This document shows positions 37,657-46,680 of a stretch of DNA of 64,000 bases, one piece after another. Location of the stretch: positions 2,608,001 to 2,672,000 of the forward strand of contig NZ_CP047095.1 in assembly GCF_009806575.1 (NCBI RefSeq). The letters are read 5' to 3'. A program made the position numbers and the translations under genes. Origin of the DNA: Rossellomorea marisflavi (GTDB taxonomy: Bacteria; Bacillota; Bacilli; Bacillales; Bacillaceae_B). The first letter of the stretch is position 1, and each line of letters opens with the position of its first letter. Below the pieces are notes generated by a model. That model was not told where the DNA came from. It was given only the letters and a program-made list of their open reading frames with translations, and ran no database searches.

Positions 37657-38241
37657 TCATTCGTTGCTATCCAGTGTTTCCTGGAATTTTTCAAAAAACA
37701 GATCTGCTTCCTCATCTGCAAATTCTTCTTGTACGTGATCGGGCAGTGGCGGAAGCTCTTCTATGCTCTTCAATCCGAAATAATCGAGGAATTCTTTCGT
37801 CGTCCCGAACAGATAGGCCCTGCCTGTCCCTTCTGCTCGCCCCACCTCTTTCACAAGCCCCTTCGATGTCAGCGTTTGTACGGGACGTTCCGTTTTGACC
37901 CCGCGGATCTGTTCGATTTCAGCACGGGTGATAGGCTGTTTGTACGCGATGATGGCCAGGGTTTCAAGTGCCGCCTGGGACAGAAGGCTCACATTCGGTG
38001 ACTCCACCAGCTTTTTGAGGTATTCAGCATGTTCTTTTTTAGTAGCGAGCTGATAGGCACCTGCAATTTCAACGACTGCAATCCCGCGGTCGACGTACCA
38101 TTCTTTCAATTCATTCATTCTGTTCAACGCTTCGTCTTCCGGTATGTCCAATACCGAGCAGACCTGTTTCAGGGAAAGACCTTCGTCTCCGGCTGCGAAA
38201 AGCAGGCTTTCGAGGATGGCTTTCCAATTACGTTTGTCCAA
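37657..38241 (-). CDS. scpB: Segregation and condensation protein ScpB
   Basis: A 194-residue kite protein with two winged-helix domains ([20 protein letters not shown] and [20 protein letters not shown], the family signature). It forms the condensin complex with ScpA and Smc. The start is TTG 38241, with AGGAGG nine bases upstream, and overlaps scpA by 14 bases. Confidence 0.94.
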   Translation of the reverse strand: MDKRNWKAILESLLFAAGDEGLSLKQVCSVLDIPEDEALNRMNELKEWYVDRGIAVVEIAGAYQLATKKEHAEYLKKLVESPNVSLLSQAALETLAIIAYKQPITRAEIEQIRGVKTERPVQTLTSKGLVKEVGRAEGTGRAYLFGTTKEFLDYFGLKSIEELPPLPDHVQEEFADEEADLFFEKFQETLDSNE

Positions 38242-38992
38242 CTAGTCCTACCTCCTCACTTGCTTCCACAAAAATTTCCGTGAAATTCTCTTCCTGGTCG
38301 ACTCTGATCTTTTGACGTTTCATCAGTTCAAGAACGGCCAGGAATGTGACAACCAGATGATCTTTTTGATCGGAGGGGAAAAGGCTGGTGAAGGTTGTTC
38401 GCTTCCTCAAACTTTGCAGGCTCACTAAAATTTCATCCATTCGTTTTTCTATGGAAATCTCCTGCCTGGTGATTCTCGTTTGCACAGGCTTCTGGAGCTT
38501 TTTGCGTCGCAATAATTTATTGAATGCACCGAGCATATCATAGACCGTGACTTGCCCGATGCTGTCTTTCAGATTTGAATCCTCTATGTATTCAGATAGG
38601 TCGCTTGGCGGCTTCGTGAAGACCTGCCCCCGCTCTTCTTCCCTGCTCCGGAGTTCCGTCGCAGCTTCTTTGAATTTGCGGTATTCGATCAGTCTTTCCA
38701 CCAGTTCGCCCCTCGGATCTTCCTCTTCGAATTCGATCTCTTCATCAAGGGAATCTTCATCGTATTTCGGCAGAAGCATTTTGCTCTTGATCGCAAGAAG
38801 CGTCGCGGCCATCACAAGATACTCGCTCGCTACATCGAGCTGAAGGTCCTTCATGGCATGCACATAGATCATATATTGCTCGGTAATCTGTGCCATGGGG
38901 ATATCATAGATATCGATTTCCAGTGAATTGATCAGATGCAGAAGAAGATCCATCGGACCCTCGAACGCTTCAATTTTCACATTGTATTCCAT
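38228..38992 (-). CDS. scpA: Segregation and condensation protein ScpA (kleisin)
   Basis: A 254-residue kleisin that bridges the Smc heads. The N-terminus [20 protein letters not shown] is the conserved Smc-neck-binding part; the C-terminal winged helix lies near residues 180-250. The ATG at 38992 follows GGTGA and matches family N-termini; an ORF start six codons earlier (39010) is less likely. Operon with scpB. ypuI, which follows in B. subtilis, is missing here. Confidence 0.93.
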   Translation of the reverse strand: MEYNVKIEAFEGPMDLLLHLINSLEIDIYDIPMAQITEQYMIYVHAMKDLQLDVASEYLVMAATLLAIKSKMLLPKYDEDSLDEEIEFEEEDPRGELVERLIEYRKFKEAATELRSREEERGQVFTKPPSDLSEYIEDSNLKDSIGQVTVYDMLGAFNKLLRRKKLQKPVQTRITRQEISIEKRMDEILVSLQSLRKRTTFTSLFPSDQKDHLVVTFLAVLELMKRQKIRVDQEENFTEIFVEASEEVGLVGQT

Positions 38993-39148
38993 TTCATCAC
39001 CAATTTCCATTGTACAGACTTAAAAAAGAGCTACTTATTAGTATAGTAGATTGACTACCAATCTCCAATAGAAATTTTACCCCCAGCACGATTCGTTTCA
39101 CCGCATGGGTGAGTATGCTACACTAACCTTATTGAAAGGAGCGGTTGA

Positions 39149-39673
39149 ATGACACAACACCCCACCCCCTATATCGAATTCCTCGCCCACTTCAATGGAA
39201 GCAGGGATTACTTTGAGTGCCATGAAGTCCTTGAAGAATATTGGAAAGAAACCGATCCCGGCAACAGGGACTCACATTGGGTCGGCCTCATCCAGATTGC
39301 CGTCGGGATGTATCATTTCCGCAGGCAGAACTTGAAGGGTGCGGAACGCATGATCCGTAAGGGTACGGAGAACCTGAAGTGCCACCGTCCGGTCATGACG
39401 AGGCTCGGACTTGATGAAAGCCGTCTGTTTTCCATATTGGCCGAAACGGAAGAGCGCATACGTGAAGAAATGCCCTACCGCAGTGTCAGCCTCCCCATAA
39501 AGGATCCGGACCTGCTCCGATCCGTTCAGCAATGGTGCAGCCGCAACGGGTACGGCTGGTGTATCCCGAGTGATCTGACCGATCACGAGCTGATTCATCG
39601 CCATTCACGCAGAGATCGCTCACAGGTGATTCAGGAACGGAAGGAAGCCCTTCTCAGAAAAAAAAGAAACTAG
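39149..39673 (+). CDS. ypuF: DUF309 protein (YpuF)
   Basis: A 174-residue soluble protein with the DUF309 signature RDYFECHEVLEEYWKE followed by HWVGLIQIAVGMYHFRRQN. The two conserved histidines and acidic residues suggest a metal or ligand site, but no activity is established. AAAGGAG precedes the ATG. It is divergent from scpA and convergent with ribT, with which it shares a terminator. Confidence 0.85.
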   Translation: MTQHPTPYIEFLAHFNGSRDYFECHEVLEEYWKETDPGNRDSHWVGLIQIAVGMYHFRRQNLKGAERMIRKGTENLKCHRPVMTRLGLDESRLFSILAETEERIREEMPYRSVSLPIKDPDLLRSVQQWCSRNGYGWCIPSDLTDHELIHRHSRRDRSQVIQERKEALLRKKRN

Positions 39674-39695
39674 CCTCCGGGCCAGTTTCTTTTTT

Positions 39696-39696
<1 letters not shown>
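39666..39696. terminator. Shared terminator of ypuF and ribT
   Basis: GAAACTAGC/GCCAGTTTC stem with one mismatch, overlapping the ypuF stop and followed by T8 on the plus strand; an A run precedes it, so it also serves ribT. Confidence 0.75.
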
Positions 39697-40061
<365 letters not shown>

Positions 40062-40163
40062 TTACGTTTATGTCCAGATGCTTTTACCATGGACAAAACT
40101 ATAATTTTAATAAGCGAATGTTTTACTATCTTACTAAAACTGTTCTTTTTTATCAACTACCGT

Positions 40164-40256
40164 TTAGTTTCCCGCCAGGAAGAGCCAATAAACCACTCCC
40201 CACGCTAAACCCACTGCCAAAAGAAGGAAAAATAAACGCGTATTGCTTTTCGACAT
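40164..40256 (-). CDS. Putative 30-residue single-pass membrane peptide
   Basis: A short ORF with a good ribosome site (GGGGGT, five bases before ATG 40256). It encodes MSKSNTRLFFLLLAVGLAWG followed by VVYWLFLAGN and TAA: a short polar start and one transmembrane helix. No homologue is known to me. The lone ORF is supported by the ribosome site and composition only. Confidence 0.5.
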   Translation of the reverse strand: MSKSNTRLFFLLLAVGLAWGVVYWLFLAGN

Positions 40257-40329
40257 TGCGTACCCCCTGATTCAACACCCGTTCTTCGGACGGATCTGGT
40301 AGACTCTCACTCTATTAAGTATAACAGGT

Positions 40330-40370
40330 CATGGTAATATCCGGCACCTTTCAGTCCGGATATTTCCATG
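40330..40370. repeat. Long inverted repeat downstream of lysA
   Basis: CATGG-T-AATATCCGG (40330-40344) and CCGGATATT-T-CCATG (40356-40370) form 15-base arms with one mismatch around an 11-base loop. It ends 11 bases short of the lysA stop (40381). No T run follows on either strand, so it is either an unusual terminator or an mRNA 3'-end stabiliser. Confidence 0.6.
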
Positions 40371-40380
40371 ATTGTCACAT

Positions 40381-41685
40381 TCAATCGAGCGGGAGGTCAA
40401 GGGAGAGGAGATCCTCATAGGATTCCCGTTTCACCACGAGGCGATCCTTCCCTTCTTCCACGAAGACGACGGGTGGACGAGGGATACGATTATAGTTATT
40501 CGCCATGGAGTACCCGTATGCGCCTGTGCAGAAGACAGCCAGGAGGTCACCAGGTGCTGCAACCGGTAACGGAAGATCCCAGATCAGCATGTCACCCGAT
40601 TCACAGCATTTCCCTGCAATGGACACGGTTTCTTCCACAGGTGCCCCTGCTTTATTGGCAAGGACCGCCTCATATTTTGCGCGGTACAGAGCCGGACGGA
40701 TATTATCACTCATCCCTCCGTCGATGGCGACATATTTCCTTACTTCCGGTACCACCTTGGTCGATCCGATGCTATAGAGGCTTGTCCCCGCATCACCAAC
40801 AAGGGAACGGCCCGGCTCGATCCATATTTCCGGCATGTCCAGTCCATGGCGCTCCACTTCTTCCTTCACCACTGTGATCATGTCTTTAACATACTGTGCA
40901 GGTGGGATCGGCTGATCTTCCTTCGTGTACCGGATACCGAAGCCGCCTCCAAGGTTGATGACCTGAGGTTCGAACCCATGCTGCTCCTTCCACGATGCCA
41001 CGGTGTCGATGATCTTCCTTGCCGCCAGGATGAAGCCTGTCGTTTCAAAGATCTGCGACCCGATGTGACAGTGGAGTCCAAGGAGTTCGATGCCCTCCAT
41101 GGCCACTGCCTTTTTCATGGCCTCCTCTGCCTGGCCGTTCCCAAGATCGAAGCCGAACTTCGAATCCTCCTGCCCAGTCAGGATATAATCATGTGTATGG
41201 GCCTCGATCCCGGGAGTGACACGGAGAAGCACTCTGGTTGACCCGCCAAGCTCCCCGTGAATGGCGCCGATCAGCTCAAGCTCATGGAAGTTATCGACAA
41301 CAATGCAGCCGATGCCGAGTTTGATCGCCATTGCAAGCTCTTCATACGATTTGTTATTCCCGTTAAAATGGATCTTCTCGACGGGGAATCCGGCTTTGAT
41401 CGCCGTATGGAGTTCCCCTCCGGAAACGACGTCCAAGGACAGCCCTTCCTCTTTCATCAATTGAAAGATCGCGATGCTCGAGAAGGCTTTGCTTGCATAG
41501 GCAACCTCCGCTTTGACACCCAACTCTTCAAACGTATCCTTGAAGCCGCGAGCGCGCTCCCTGATCAGTGTCGTATCATATATGTATAGGGGGGTACCGT
41601 ATTGTTCCGCCAGCTTTACGGTACTGACCCCGCCTATGGTCAATTGACCCTGTTCGTTGATTTCCTGAGATCCATGAAGTTCCAT
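40381..41685 (-). CDS. lysA: Diaminopimelate decarboxylase
   Basis: A 434-residue PLP enzyme for the last step of lysine synthesis. The Schiff-base lysine is in EVAYASKAF; the phosphate/substrate sites include HCHIGSQIF, NLGGGFGI and GKCCESGD. The ATG at 41685 has only a distant ribosome site (GAGGGG twelve bases upstream). No lysine riboswitch is present in the 83-base gap to spoVAF. The gene follows the spoVA operon, as in B. subtilis. Confidence 0.94.
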   Translation of the reverse strand: MELHGSQEINEQGQLTIGGVSTVKLAEQYGTPLYIYDTTLIRERARGFKDTFEELGVKAEVAYASKAFSSIAIFQLMKEEGLSLDVVSGGELHTAIKAGFPVEKIHFNGNNKSYEELAMAIKLGIGCIVVDNFHELELIGAIHGELGGSTRVLLRVTPGIEAHTHDYILTGQEDSKFGFDLGNGQAEEAMKKAVAMEGIELLGLHCHIGSQIFETTGFILAARKIIDTVASWKEQHGFEPQVINLGGGFGIRYTKEDQPIPPAQYVKDMITVVKEEVERHGLDMPEIWIEPGRSLVGDAGTSLYSIGSTKVVPEVRKYVAIDGGMSDNIRPALYRAKYEAVLANKAGAPVEETVSIAGKCCESGDMLIWDLPLPVAAPGDLLAVFCTGAYGYSMANNYNRIPRPPVVFVEEGKDRLVVKRESYEDLLSLDLPLD

Positions 41686-41768
41686 TCTCTGCTCATTCCC
41701 CTCTTTAATCCTTTACTAATTAAAAGTAATTTACCATAGAATGAGGGGGCTTGCAATCCTTCCTGGAT

Positions 41769-43238
41769 TCAGCTCGGCTGTTTATGCCGGTTCTTTGCAT
41801 GGACGATGCTCGGTCTGATTTTGGCTCCCGGTACCGAACGCCTGATGAGGATCTGAAGGAACGCTTTCGGACTGAATGGCAGCAATGGCCACATATAAGG
41901 AGTATTCAGTGACTTGATATTGGTGACGAATAGGACGTAAAGGGTACACCCGATAACGAGTCCCGGAATATGGAACAGGGCCACGAAAATCAAGATGATC
42001 AGTCGTGCCATCTTGTTGGCAACGCTTAATTCATAACTCGGGGTGGCAAAGGTACCGATCGATGCAACCGCAACATAAAGGATGACCTCCGGTTGGAAAA
42101 GGCCGACATCGATGGCAATCTGACCGATCAAGACTGCCGCGATCAGACCCATGGCCGTTGAGAGTGGCGTCGGTGTGTGTATCGCCGCTATCCTGAACAT
42201 CTCCACCCCGAGATCCGCGATGAAGAGCTGGGCGATCACCGGGATATTGGTCTGTTCATCCGGACCTACATATTTGATTGCTTCCGGCAATAATGATGGA
42301 TCCAAGACAAACAGATACCATAGAGGCAGAAGGAATAACGAGGCGAGGACACCAAGGAATCTCGTCCAGCGGACAAATGTTCCCACCGCAGGAGATTGGC
42401 GATATTCTTCCGCATGCTGAAGATGATGAAAATAGGTTGTCGGGGTGATGATCACACTCGGTGAGGTATCCACGAAGATGAGCACATGCCCTTCCAAAAG
42501 ATGGGTCGCCCCGACGTCCGCCCTTTCCGTGTACCGGACGAGGGGGTAAGGATTATATCCTTGTTTGACCAGGAATTCCTCGATCGTTTTATCGGCCATC
42601 GTCAGGCCGTCGATTTTGATGCTTTGAAGCTCTTGTTTGACGATTTCGATCAGATTCGGATCGGCCACGTCCTCGATATAGGCGATGGAAATGTCCGTTT
42701 TGGACCGTTCACCTATCCTGAAGATCTCGAACCGGAGTCTCGGATCGCGGATCCTCCTGCGGGTCAGGGCTGTGTTGACGATGATATTCTCCACATAGCC
42801 ATCACGTGAACCCCTTACCACCTTTTCCGTATCCGGCTCTGACGGTTGCCTTCCGGGATAGCTCCTCACATCGACAATCAGGGCTTCCGGGGCCCCTTCC
42901 ACAAAGACGGCGATCAACCCTGATAGGACTTCATCCACCGCTTCCTCCACCGTTTTGACAGGTTCGACGGACTGGTGGACCAGACGATTGTGTACAATAT
43001 CATAAATCTTACTGGTTGCCCGTTCATTATCATTCACGTCAACGAGTTCTTCAACGATGTGAATGACATAAGACGCATCGGTCAAACCATTGATGTAATA
43101 GATATGGACACCTTTCTTCAGGATCATGAGCTTACGTACGCCCAAGTCGAAGCTTTTATTCAGTCCAACATGGTTTTGCATATACTCTTCGAGTTTCCCC
43201 AAGTCCTTTGGAATCGGGGTCTTTCTGATTTCACCCAT
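41769..43238 (-). CDS. spoVAF: Stage V sporulation protein AF
   Basis: A 489-residue GerA-family membrane protein. A large soluble N-terminal domain (1-290) is followed by about five membrane helices ([20 protein letters not shown] and on). Conserved segments [18 protein letters not shown] and [19 protein letters not shown] match SpoVAF. It modulates germination in B. subtilis. It overlaps spoVAEA by eight bases and is the last gene of the operon before lysA. Confidence 0.92.
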   Translation of the reverse strand: MGEIRKTPIPKDLGKLEEYMQNHVGLNKSFDLGVRKLMILKKGVHIYYINGLTDASYVIHIVEELVDVNDNERATSKIYDIVHNRLVHQSVEPVKTVEEAVDEVLSGLIAVFVEGAPEALIVDVRSYPGRQPSEPDTEKVVRGSRDGYVENIIVNTALTRRRIRDPRLRFEIFRIGERSKTDISIAYIEDVADPNLIEIVKQELQSIKIDGLTMADKTIEEFLVKQGYNPYPLVRYTERADVGATHLLEGHVLIFVDTSPSVIITPTTYFHHLQHAEEYRQSPAVGTFVRWTRFLGVLASLFLLPLWYLFVLDPSLLPEAIKYVGPDEQTNIPVIAQLFIADLGVEMFRIAAIHTPTPLSTAMGLIAAVLIGQIAIDVGLFQPEVILYVAVASIGTFATPSYELSVANKMARLIILIFVALFHIPGLVIGCTLYVLFVTNIKSLNTPYMWPLLPFSPKAFLQILIRRSVPGAKIRPSIVHAKNRHKQPS

Positions 43239-43803
43239 TGTACCCGCTCCTCTCTAAGATGATTTCCACTGCTTTTTTCGTGATGGGGCTACCCTGAGAG
43301 TAGTGATCCCGCTTCGCCATTTTCCCTATATCCCCTACACCGACGATGACCGGCACGTCCAGTTCATCCAGACAATACACCGTATCACCAGTCAATCTGC
43401 CCATCTCCATTTCCGGCACGCCGAATTTATCGACTCCATAGGGGGTGAGCTCTCCGAATTTATCAATGCACACGTCGACCCTCGTCCACTCCGCATGCCT
43501 TGTATGGCTTGCAACGGCTATGACACCGAGCACCTCGATATCATCATGCTGCGCCACGTACTTCATCGCCCTTTCCCCCGACCCTTCCCCAAGGAAGCCG
43601 CTATCATCGAACATGACAAAAACGGGGTCGCATTTGGCCTTTTTGATCAACTTGACCACTTCAGGTCCCGAGAGGACGGTCGGATTCCCCTTCGTGCTGG
43701 AAATGCACCGTCCCCCGAACTCCTTGGCCACGCATTCAACGGCCTTTTTCGCATATTCGTCACCGTCGGTTACAAGGATGACCTTCCGTTTTTTTTCTGT
43801 CAT
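43231..43803 (-). CDS. spoVAEA: Stage V sporulation protein AE (SpoVAEa)
   Basis: A soluble 190-residue protein of the SpoVAEa family ([56 protein letters not shown]), a Rossmann-like fold without membrane helices. It follows spoVAB after only 24 bases. In B. subtilis spoVAC, spoVAD and spoVAEB come between these two genes; here they are missing. Confidence 0.88.
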   Translation of the reverse strand: MTEKKRKVILVTDGDEYAKKAVECVAKEFGGRCISSTKGNPTVLSGPEVVKLIKKAKCDPVFVMFDDSGFLGEGSGERAMKYVAQHDDIEVLGVIAVASHTRHAEWTRVDVCIDKFGELTPYGVDKFGVPEMEMGRLTGDTVYCLDELDVPVIVGVGDIGKMAKRDHYSQGSPITKKAVEIILERSGYNG

Positions 43804-43827
43804 TTCAACGACCGCCTCTGCTTATGA

Positions 43828-44250
43828 TTAAGGCTGTACGAGATACAGCCAATGGAATAGGGATCCTGCGATTTTGCCCAGGACGATGGCCATGATGAGC
43901 GTGATGATCTGGCTTTCGATCCCGATCCGTTTTGCCAGGATGGGGAAAACATTGAGCACCTCCGTGAGTGCGGCTGCCATCAGACCGATGAAGATGCCGC
44001 TTGCCGCTCCAATCGGAATCAAGATGACGGCGGCTGTGTGCAGCGTGAAATCATTCAATGAGATCACCGTGCCGGAAAGTGCTCCCGTCACGACCGCCCA
44101 TTCATAGGAATGAATCATTTTCATCGTTTTCGTCAACTGCGTGAGCCTCGGGATGATACCGAGGACGGTCAAGAAGGCCACGAGCCCGGAGCCCACAGCA
44201 AGTCCCCCTCCGAACCCTACAAACAGTGCAAGAATGATCTTAATGGTCAT
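43828..44250 (-). CDS. spoVAB: Stage V sporulation protein AB
   Basis: A 140-residue membrane protein with four to five helices and the conserved FLTVLGIIPRLTQLTKTMKMI and AAALTEVLNVFPILAKRIG segments. The ATG at 44250 overlaps the spoVAA end by 11 bases and gives the length of B. subtilis SpoVAB (141). The ribosome site is weak, consistent with translational coupling. Confidence 0.9.
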   Translation of the reverse strand: MTIKIILALFVGFGGGLAVGSGLVAFLTVLGIIPRLTQLTKTMKMIHSYEWAVVTGALSGTVISLNDFTLHTAAVILIPIGAASGIFIGLMAAALTEVLNVFPILAKRIGIESQIITLIMAIVLGKIAGSLFHWLYLVQP

Positions 44251-44863
44251 CGAGCTTTTTCTGACTTTCTTTGTTTTCATGCATGATGACATATTGGTCA
44301 AGGTCCTGCTGGTAGTTGAACATCTCTACTTCAAGGGGACTTGGTTCTTCATTGATCCGTTTTTTGAACACATGATTGAAGAATAGGATCATCCCGAGAC
44401 CCAGACCGATGGAATAGGGGATCTGATAGATCAACGGGTGTGGGTCCACACGACCGGTAATGAAAAAATACATGCGCTGATGAACTTCCCTCATGCTCAC
44501 ATCTTCGTGAAAGTTGATGATGGCGAGCGCCGTTCCGATGAATAAGAGGAGCCAGACGCCTGCGAAAAGGGGAAGGGATACCTTTTTCTTTTCATACACC
44601 ACTTCGATGATCGTTTGGACTGGACCGATCGTTTGGATATCGAGAGAGGGATGGACGGCATTGATGCGCCTGATGGCCGTCATCACATCCACGACGATGA
44701 TGTTTTTATCTTCCACGGTAACGTGATGGACAGGTATGTCCCTTATGCTTTCCAGAATCGGCTCCGGTGCGATGAGCTGGGCGATCTGCCCCAATTTCAC
44801 TAAACTCTCTTCCCTCACTTGGATGCGGTGGCGCAATCGGATATACAGAACGTTCTCCAACAT
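44240..44863 (-). CDS. spoVAA: Stage V sporulation protein AA
   Basis: A 207-residue protein with a soluble N-terminal domain (1-95) and two membrane helices near 97-115 and 145-165. It is the first gene of the spoVA operon, which builds the inner-membrane channel for dipicolinic acid. The ATG at 44863 is favoured by GGA seven bases upstream over a GTG at 44869. A sigma-G promoter precedes it. Confidence 0.9.
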   Translation of the reverse strand: MLENVLYIRLRHRIQVREESLVKLGQIAQLIAPEPILESIRDIPVHHVTVEDKNIIVVDVMTAIRRINAVHPSLDIQTIGPVQTIIEVVYEKKKVSLPLFAGVWLLLFIGTALAIINFHEDVSMREVHQRMYFFITGRVDPHPLIYQIPYSIGLGLGMILFFNHVFKKRINEEPSPLEVEMFNYQQDLDQYVIMHENKESQKKLDDH

Positions 44864-44903
44864 ACTCACTTCCTGATTTCCTTGATTTTCACCTTGTTAC
44901 CCA

Positions 44904-44932
44904 TAGTATGGATGTTCAAAAATTATTTATGT
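44904..44932 (-). promoter_or_regulatory. Sigma-G promoter of the spoVA operon
   Basis: ACATA (44928-44932), 17-base spacer, CATACTA (44904-44910) on the minus strand; the -10 is a perfect match to CATNHTA and the -35 has one mismatch. It lies 41 bases before spoVAA. Confidence 0.72.
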
Positions 44933-44962
44933 AAACGCTCCATTCCCCCTCCACACCAAAAA

Positions 44963-44998
44963 GCCCGCAGGCTCCTTTACTCAAGGGTCCTGCGGGTT
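44963..44998 (-). terminator. Terminator of spoIIA-sigF
   Basis: CCCGCAGG/CCTGCGGG stem with a partly paired inner loop (CCTT/AAGG), followed by CTTTTT on the minus strand. Confidence 0.88.
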
Positions 44999-44999
44999 T

Positions 45000-45767
45000 T
45001 CATTCTGTATTCATTTGTTCCTTCATCGACTTGAGGATCTTCTTTTCCAGGCGCGATACCTGCACCTGTGAAATACCAAGCCGGTCGGCCACCTCCGACT
45101 GGGTCTGATCTTTGTAATAGCGTAGGTACACGATCAGGCGTTCGCGTTCATCCAGTTCCAGGATGGCTTCTTTCAGGGCGATTTTATCAAACCATTTATA
45201 GTCGGTCTGATCGGCGATCTGATCCAGTAATGTGATGGGATCCCCGTCGTTTTCATAGACCGTTTCATGGATGGAAGAAGGAGCCCTGCTGGCTTCCTGG
45301 GCCATGATGACTTCTTCCGGGGAATACTCCAGATGTTCGGCCAGTTCATTGACCGTCGGGACCCTTCCGAAGGTTTTCGACAACTCATCCTTCGCCTTCC
45401 GGATCTTATTCCCCATTTCTTTGAGGGACCGGCTTACTTTGACCGTGCCATCGTCCCTGATGAAGCGCTGGATCTCCCCGATGATCATGGGGACCGCATA
45501 GGTGGAGAATTTCACATCATAACTCAAATCAAATTTATCAACGGATTTCAGAAGGCCGATGGAACCGATTTGGAACAGGTCGTCCGGCTCGTACCCCCGG
45601 TTGAGGAAACGCTGGACGACGGACCAGACCAGCCGCATATTCTTCTGGACAATGATGTCCCTGGCCCCCTGATCACCTTCTTGACTGAGCTTTATCAGTT
45701 CCTTGACCTCATGATCCTTTAAGAATGGCTGCGCCTTTTCCTTTTCATTTTTCACTTCGACATCCAT
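45000..45767 (-). CDS. sigF: Sporulation sigma factor SigF
   Basis: A 255-residue sigma factor of the early forespore. Regions 2 (MRLVWSVVQRFLNRGYEPDD with LFQIGSIGLLKSVDKFDL), 3 (RSLKEMGNKIRKAKDEL) and 4 (LDERERLIVYLRYYKDQTQS) are all present. The ATG at 45767 with AAGGAG eight bases upstream gives exactly the B. subtilis length; a GTG two codons earlier is too close to the ribosome site. Third gene of spoIIAA-spoIIAB-sigF. Confidence 0.96.
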   Translation of the reverse strand: MDVEVKNEKEKAQPFLKDHEVKELIKLSQEGDQGARDIIVQKNMRLVWSVVQRFLNRGYEPDDLFQIGSIGLLKSVDKFDLSYDVKFSTYAVPMIIGEIQRFIRDDGTVKVSRSLKEMGNKIRKAKDELSKTFGRVPTVNELAEHLEYSPEEVIMAQEASRAPSSIHETVYENDGDPITLLDQIADQTDYKWFDKIALKEAILELDERERLIVYLRYYKDQTQSEVADRLGISQVQVSRLEKKILKSMKEQMNTE

Positions 45768-45779
45768 GGGCACGACTCC

Positions 45780-46223
45780 TTAATTGCATAGCGTTTTACT
45801 ATTGGTTAAGTGCTTTTTCAGCCTTACCGTGGTGCCTGTACCTGGGTGTGAGGATATTTCGATTTCATCCATGAAGTTTTCCATGATTGTGAAGCCCATG
45901 CCTGAACGCTCCAGCTCCGGCTTCGACGTATATAGGGGTTGGCGTGCTTCATCCACATCTCCGATTCCAATCCCTTCGTCCCGGATGGTCATATCGATGT
46001 AGCCATCTTCCTCCATGATGACAGAGATGAATACCTGACCCGTCGGTTTGTTTTCATAGCCGTGGATGATGGCATTGGTCACGGCCTCTGAGACGACGGT
46101 TTTGATTTCCGTGAGTTCATCCATCGTCGGATCGAGCTGTGCGATGAAGGATGCGACGGTCACACGGGCAAAGGATTCATTCTGACTCACTGAACTGAAC
46201 TGGATACTCATTTCATTCCTCAT
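45780..46223 (-). CDS. spoIIAB: Anti-sigma F factor SpoIIAB
   Basis: A 147-residue serine kinase and anti-sigma factor of the GHKL fold: N box [16 protein letters not shown]1 box DEGIGI, G2 SGMGFTIME. It holds SigF and phosphorylates SpoIIAA. It starts directly after the spoIIAA stop. Confidence 0.95.
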   Translation of the reverse strand: MRNEMSIQFSSVSQNESFARVTVASFIAQLDPTMDELTEIKTVVSEAVTNAIIHGYENKPTGQVFISVIMEEDGYIDMTIRDEGIGIGDVDEARQPLYTSKPELERSGMGFTIMENFMDEIEISSHPGTGTTVRLKKHLTNSKTLCN

Positions 46224-46574
46224 TCAAGCGACCCCCAATCGTTGCAGTGCATTTTCTTCAGAAGGCTCAAGACGGATGATCTTGAAGAGCCCCGACATAT
46301 CAAAAAGGCGGTTGACTGAATGAGAAATGGCACAAACGACCATCTCTCCGTGTTTTTGCTTGATTTGTTTGTAGCGGCCAAGGATCACACCCAGGCCGGA
46401 ACTATCCATGAAGCTCAGTTCTTCAAGGTTCAGGATGATATGGCGGATATTTTCACTCTCGATCAGGGCGGATGCCCTTTCCCTTAATTCATCGGCGGTA
46501 TGATGATCCAACTCCCCGCTCAGACGGATGCACAGGACGTCACTTTTCACTTCTAGGTCAATAGCAAGACTCAC
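46224..46574 (-). CDS. spoIIAA: Anti-sigma F factor antagonist SpoIIAA
   Basis: A 116-residue STAS protein that, when unphosphorylated, frees SigF from SpoIIAB. The phospho-acceptor is Ser58 in [12 protein letters not shown], cleared by SpoIIE phosphatase (encoded elsewhere). The start is a GTG with AAGGAGG nine bases upstream. The start codon lies in one arm of a 10-bp inverted repeat whose loop holds the ribosome site (see findings). Confidence 0.95.
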   Translation of the reverse strand: MSLAIDLEVKSDVLCIRLSGELDHHTADELRERASALIESENIRHIILNLEELSFMDSSGLGVILGRYKQIKQKHGEMVVCAISHSVNRLFDMSGLFKIIRLEPSEENALQRLGVA

Positions 46575-46608
46575 TATAGAAAGCCTCCTTCTCTGTCTTA
46601 TAGTGAGT
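46569..46608 (-). promoter_or_regulatory. Inverted repeat enclosing the spoIIAA ribosome site
   Basis: In the transcript ACTCACTATA (complement of 46599-46608) can pair perfectly with TATAGTGAGT (46569-46578); the 20-base loop holds GAGAAGGAGG and the second arm includes the GTG start. It could limit translation initiation. Confidence 0.5.
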
Positions 46609-46613
46609 GTTTT

Positions 46614-46639
46614 CGCTATTCTTTTTCAAGAATCCTTCC
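46614..46639 (-). promoter_or_regulatory. Weak candidate sigma-H promoter of spoIIA
   Basis: AGGAAGGAT followed by GAAT on the minus strand resembles sigma-H boxes (AGGAWWW / GAAT), but the spacing (15 bases from AGGA to GAAT) is about two short of the usual. Sigma-H control of spoIIA is known in B. subtilis. Confidence 0.3.
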
Positions 46640-46680
46640 TGATGACAAAACTAGAAGGAATTCGTCATAATTAGTCAATG

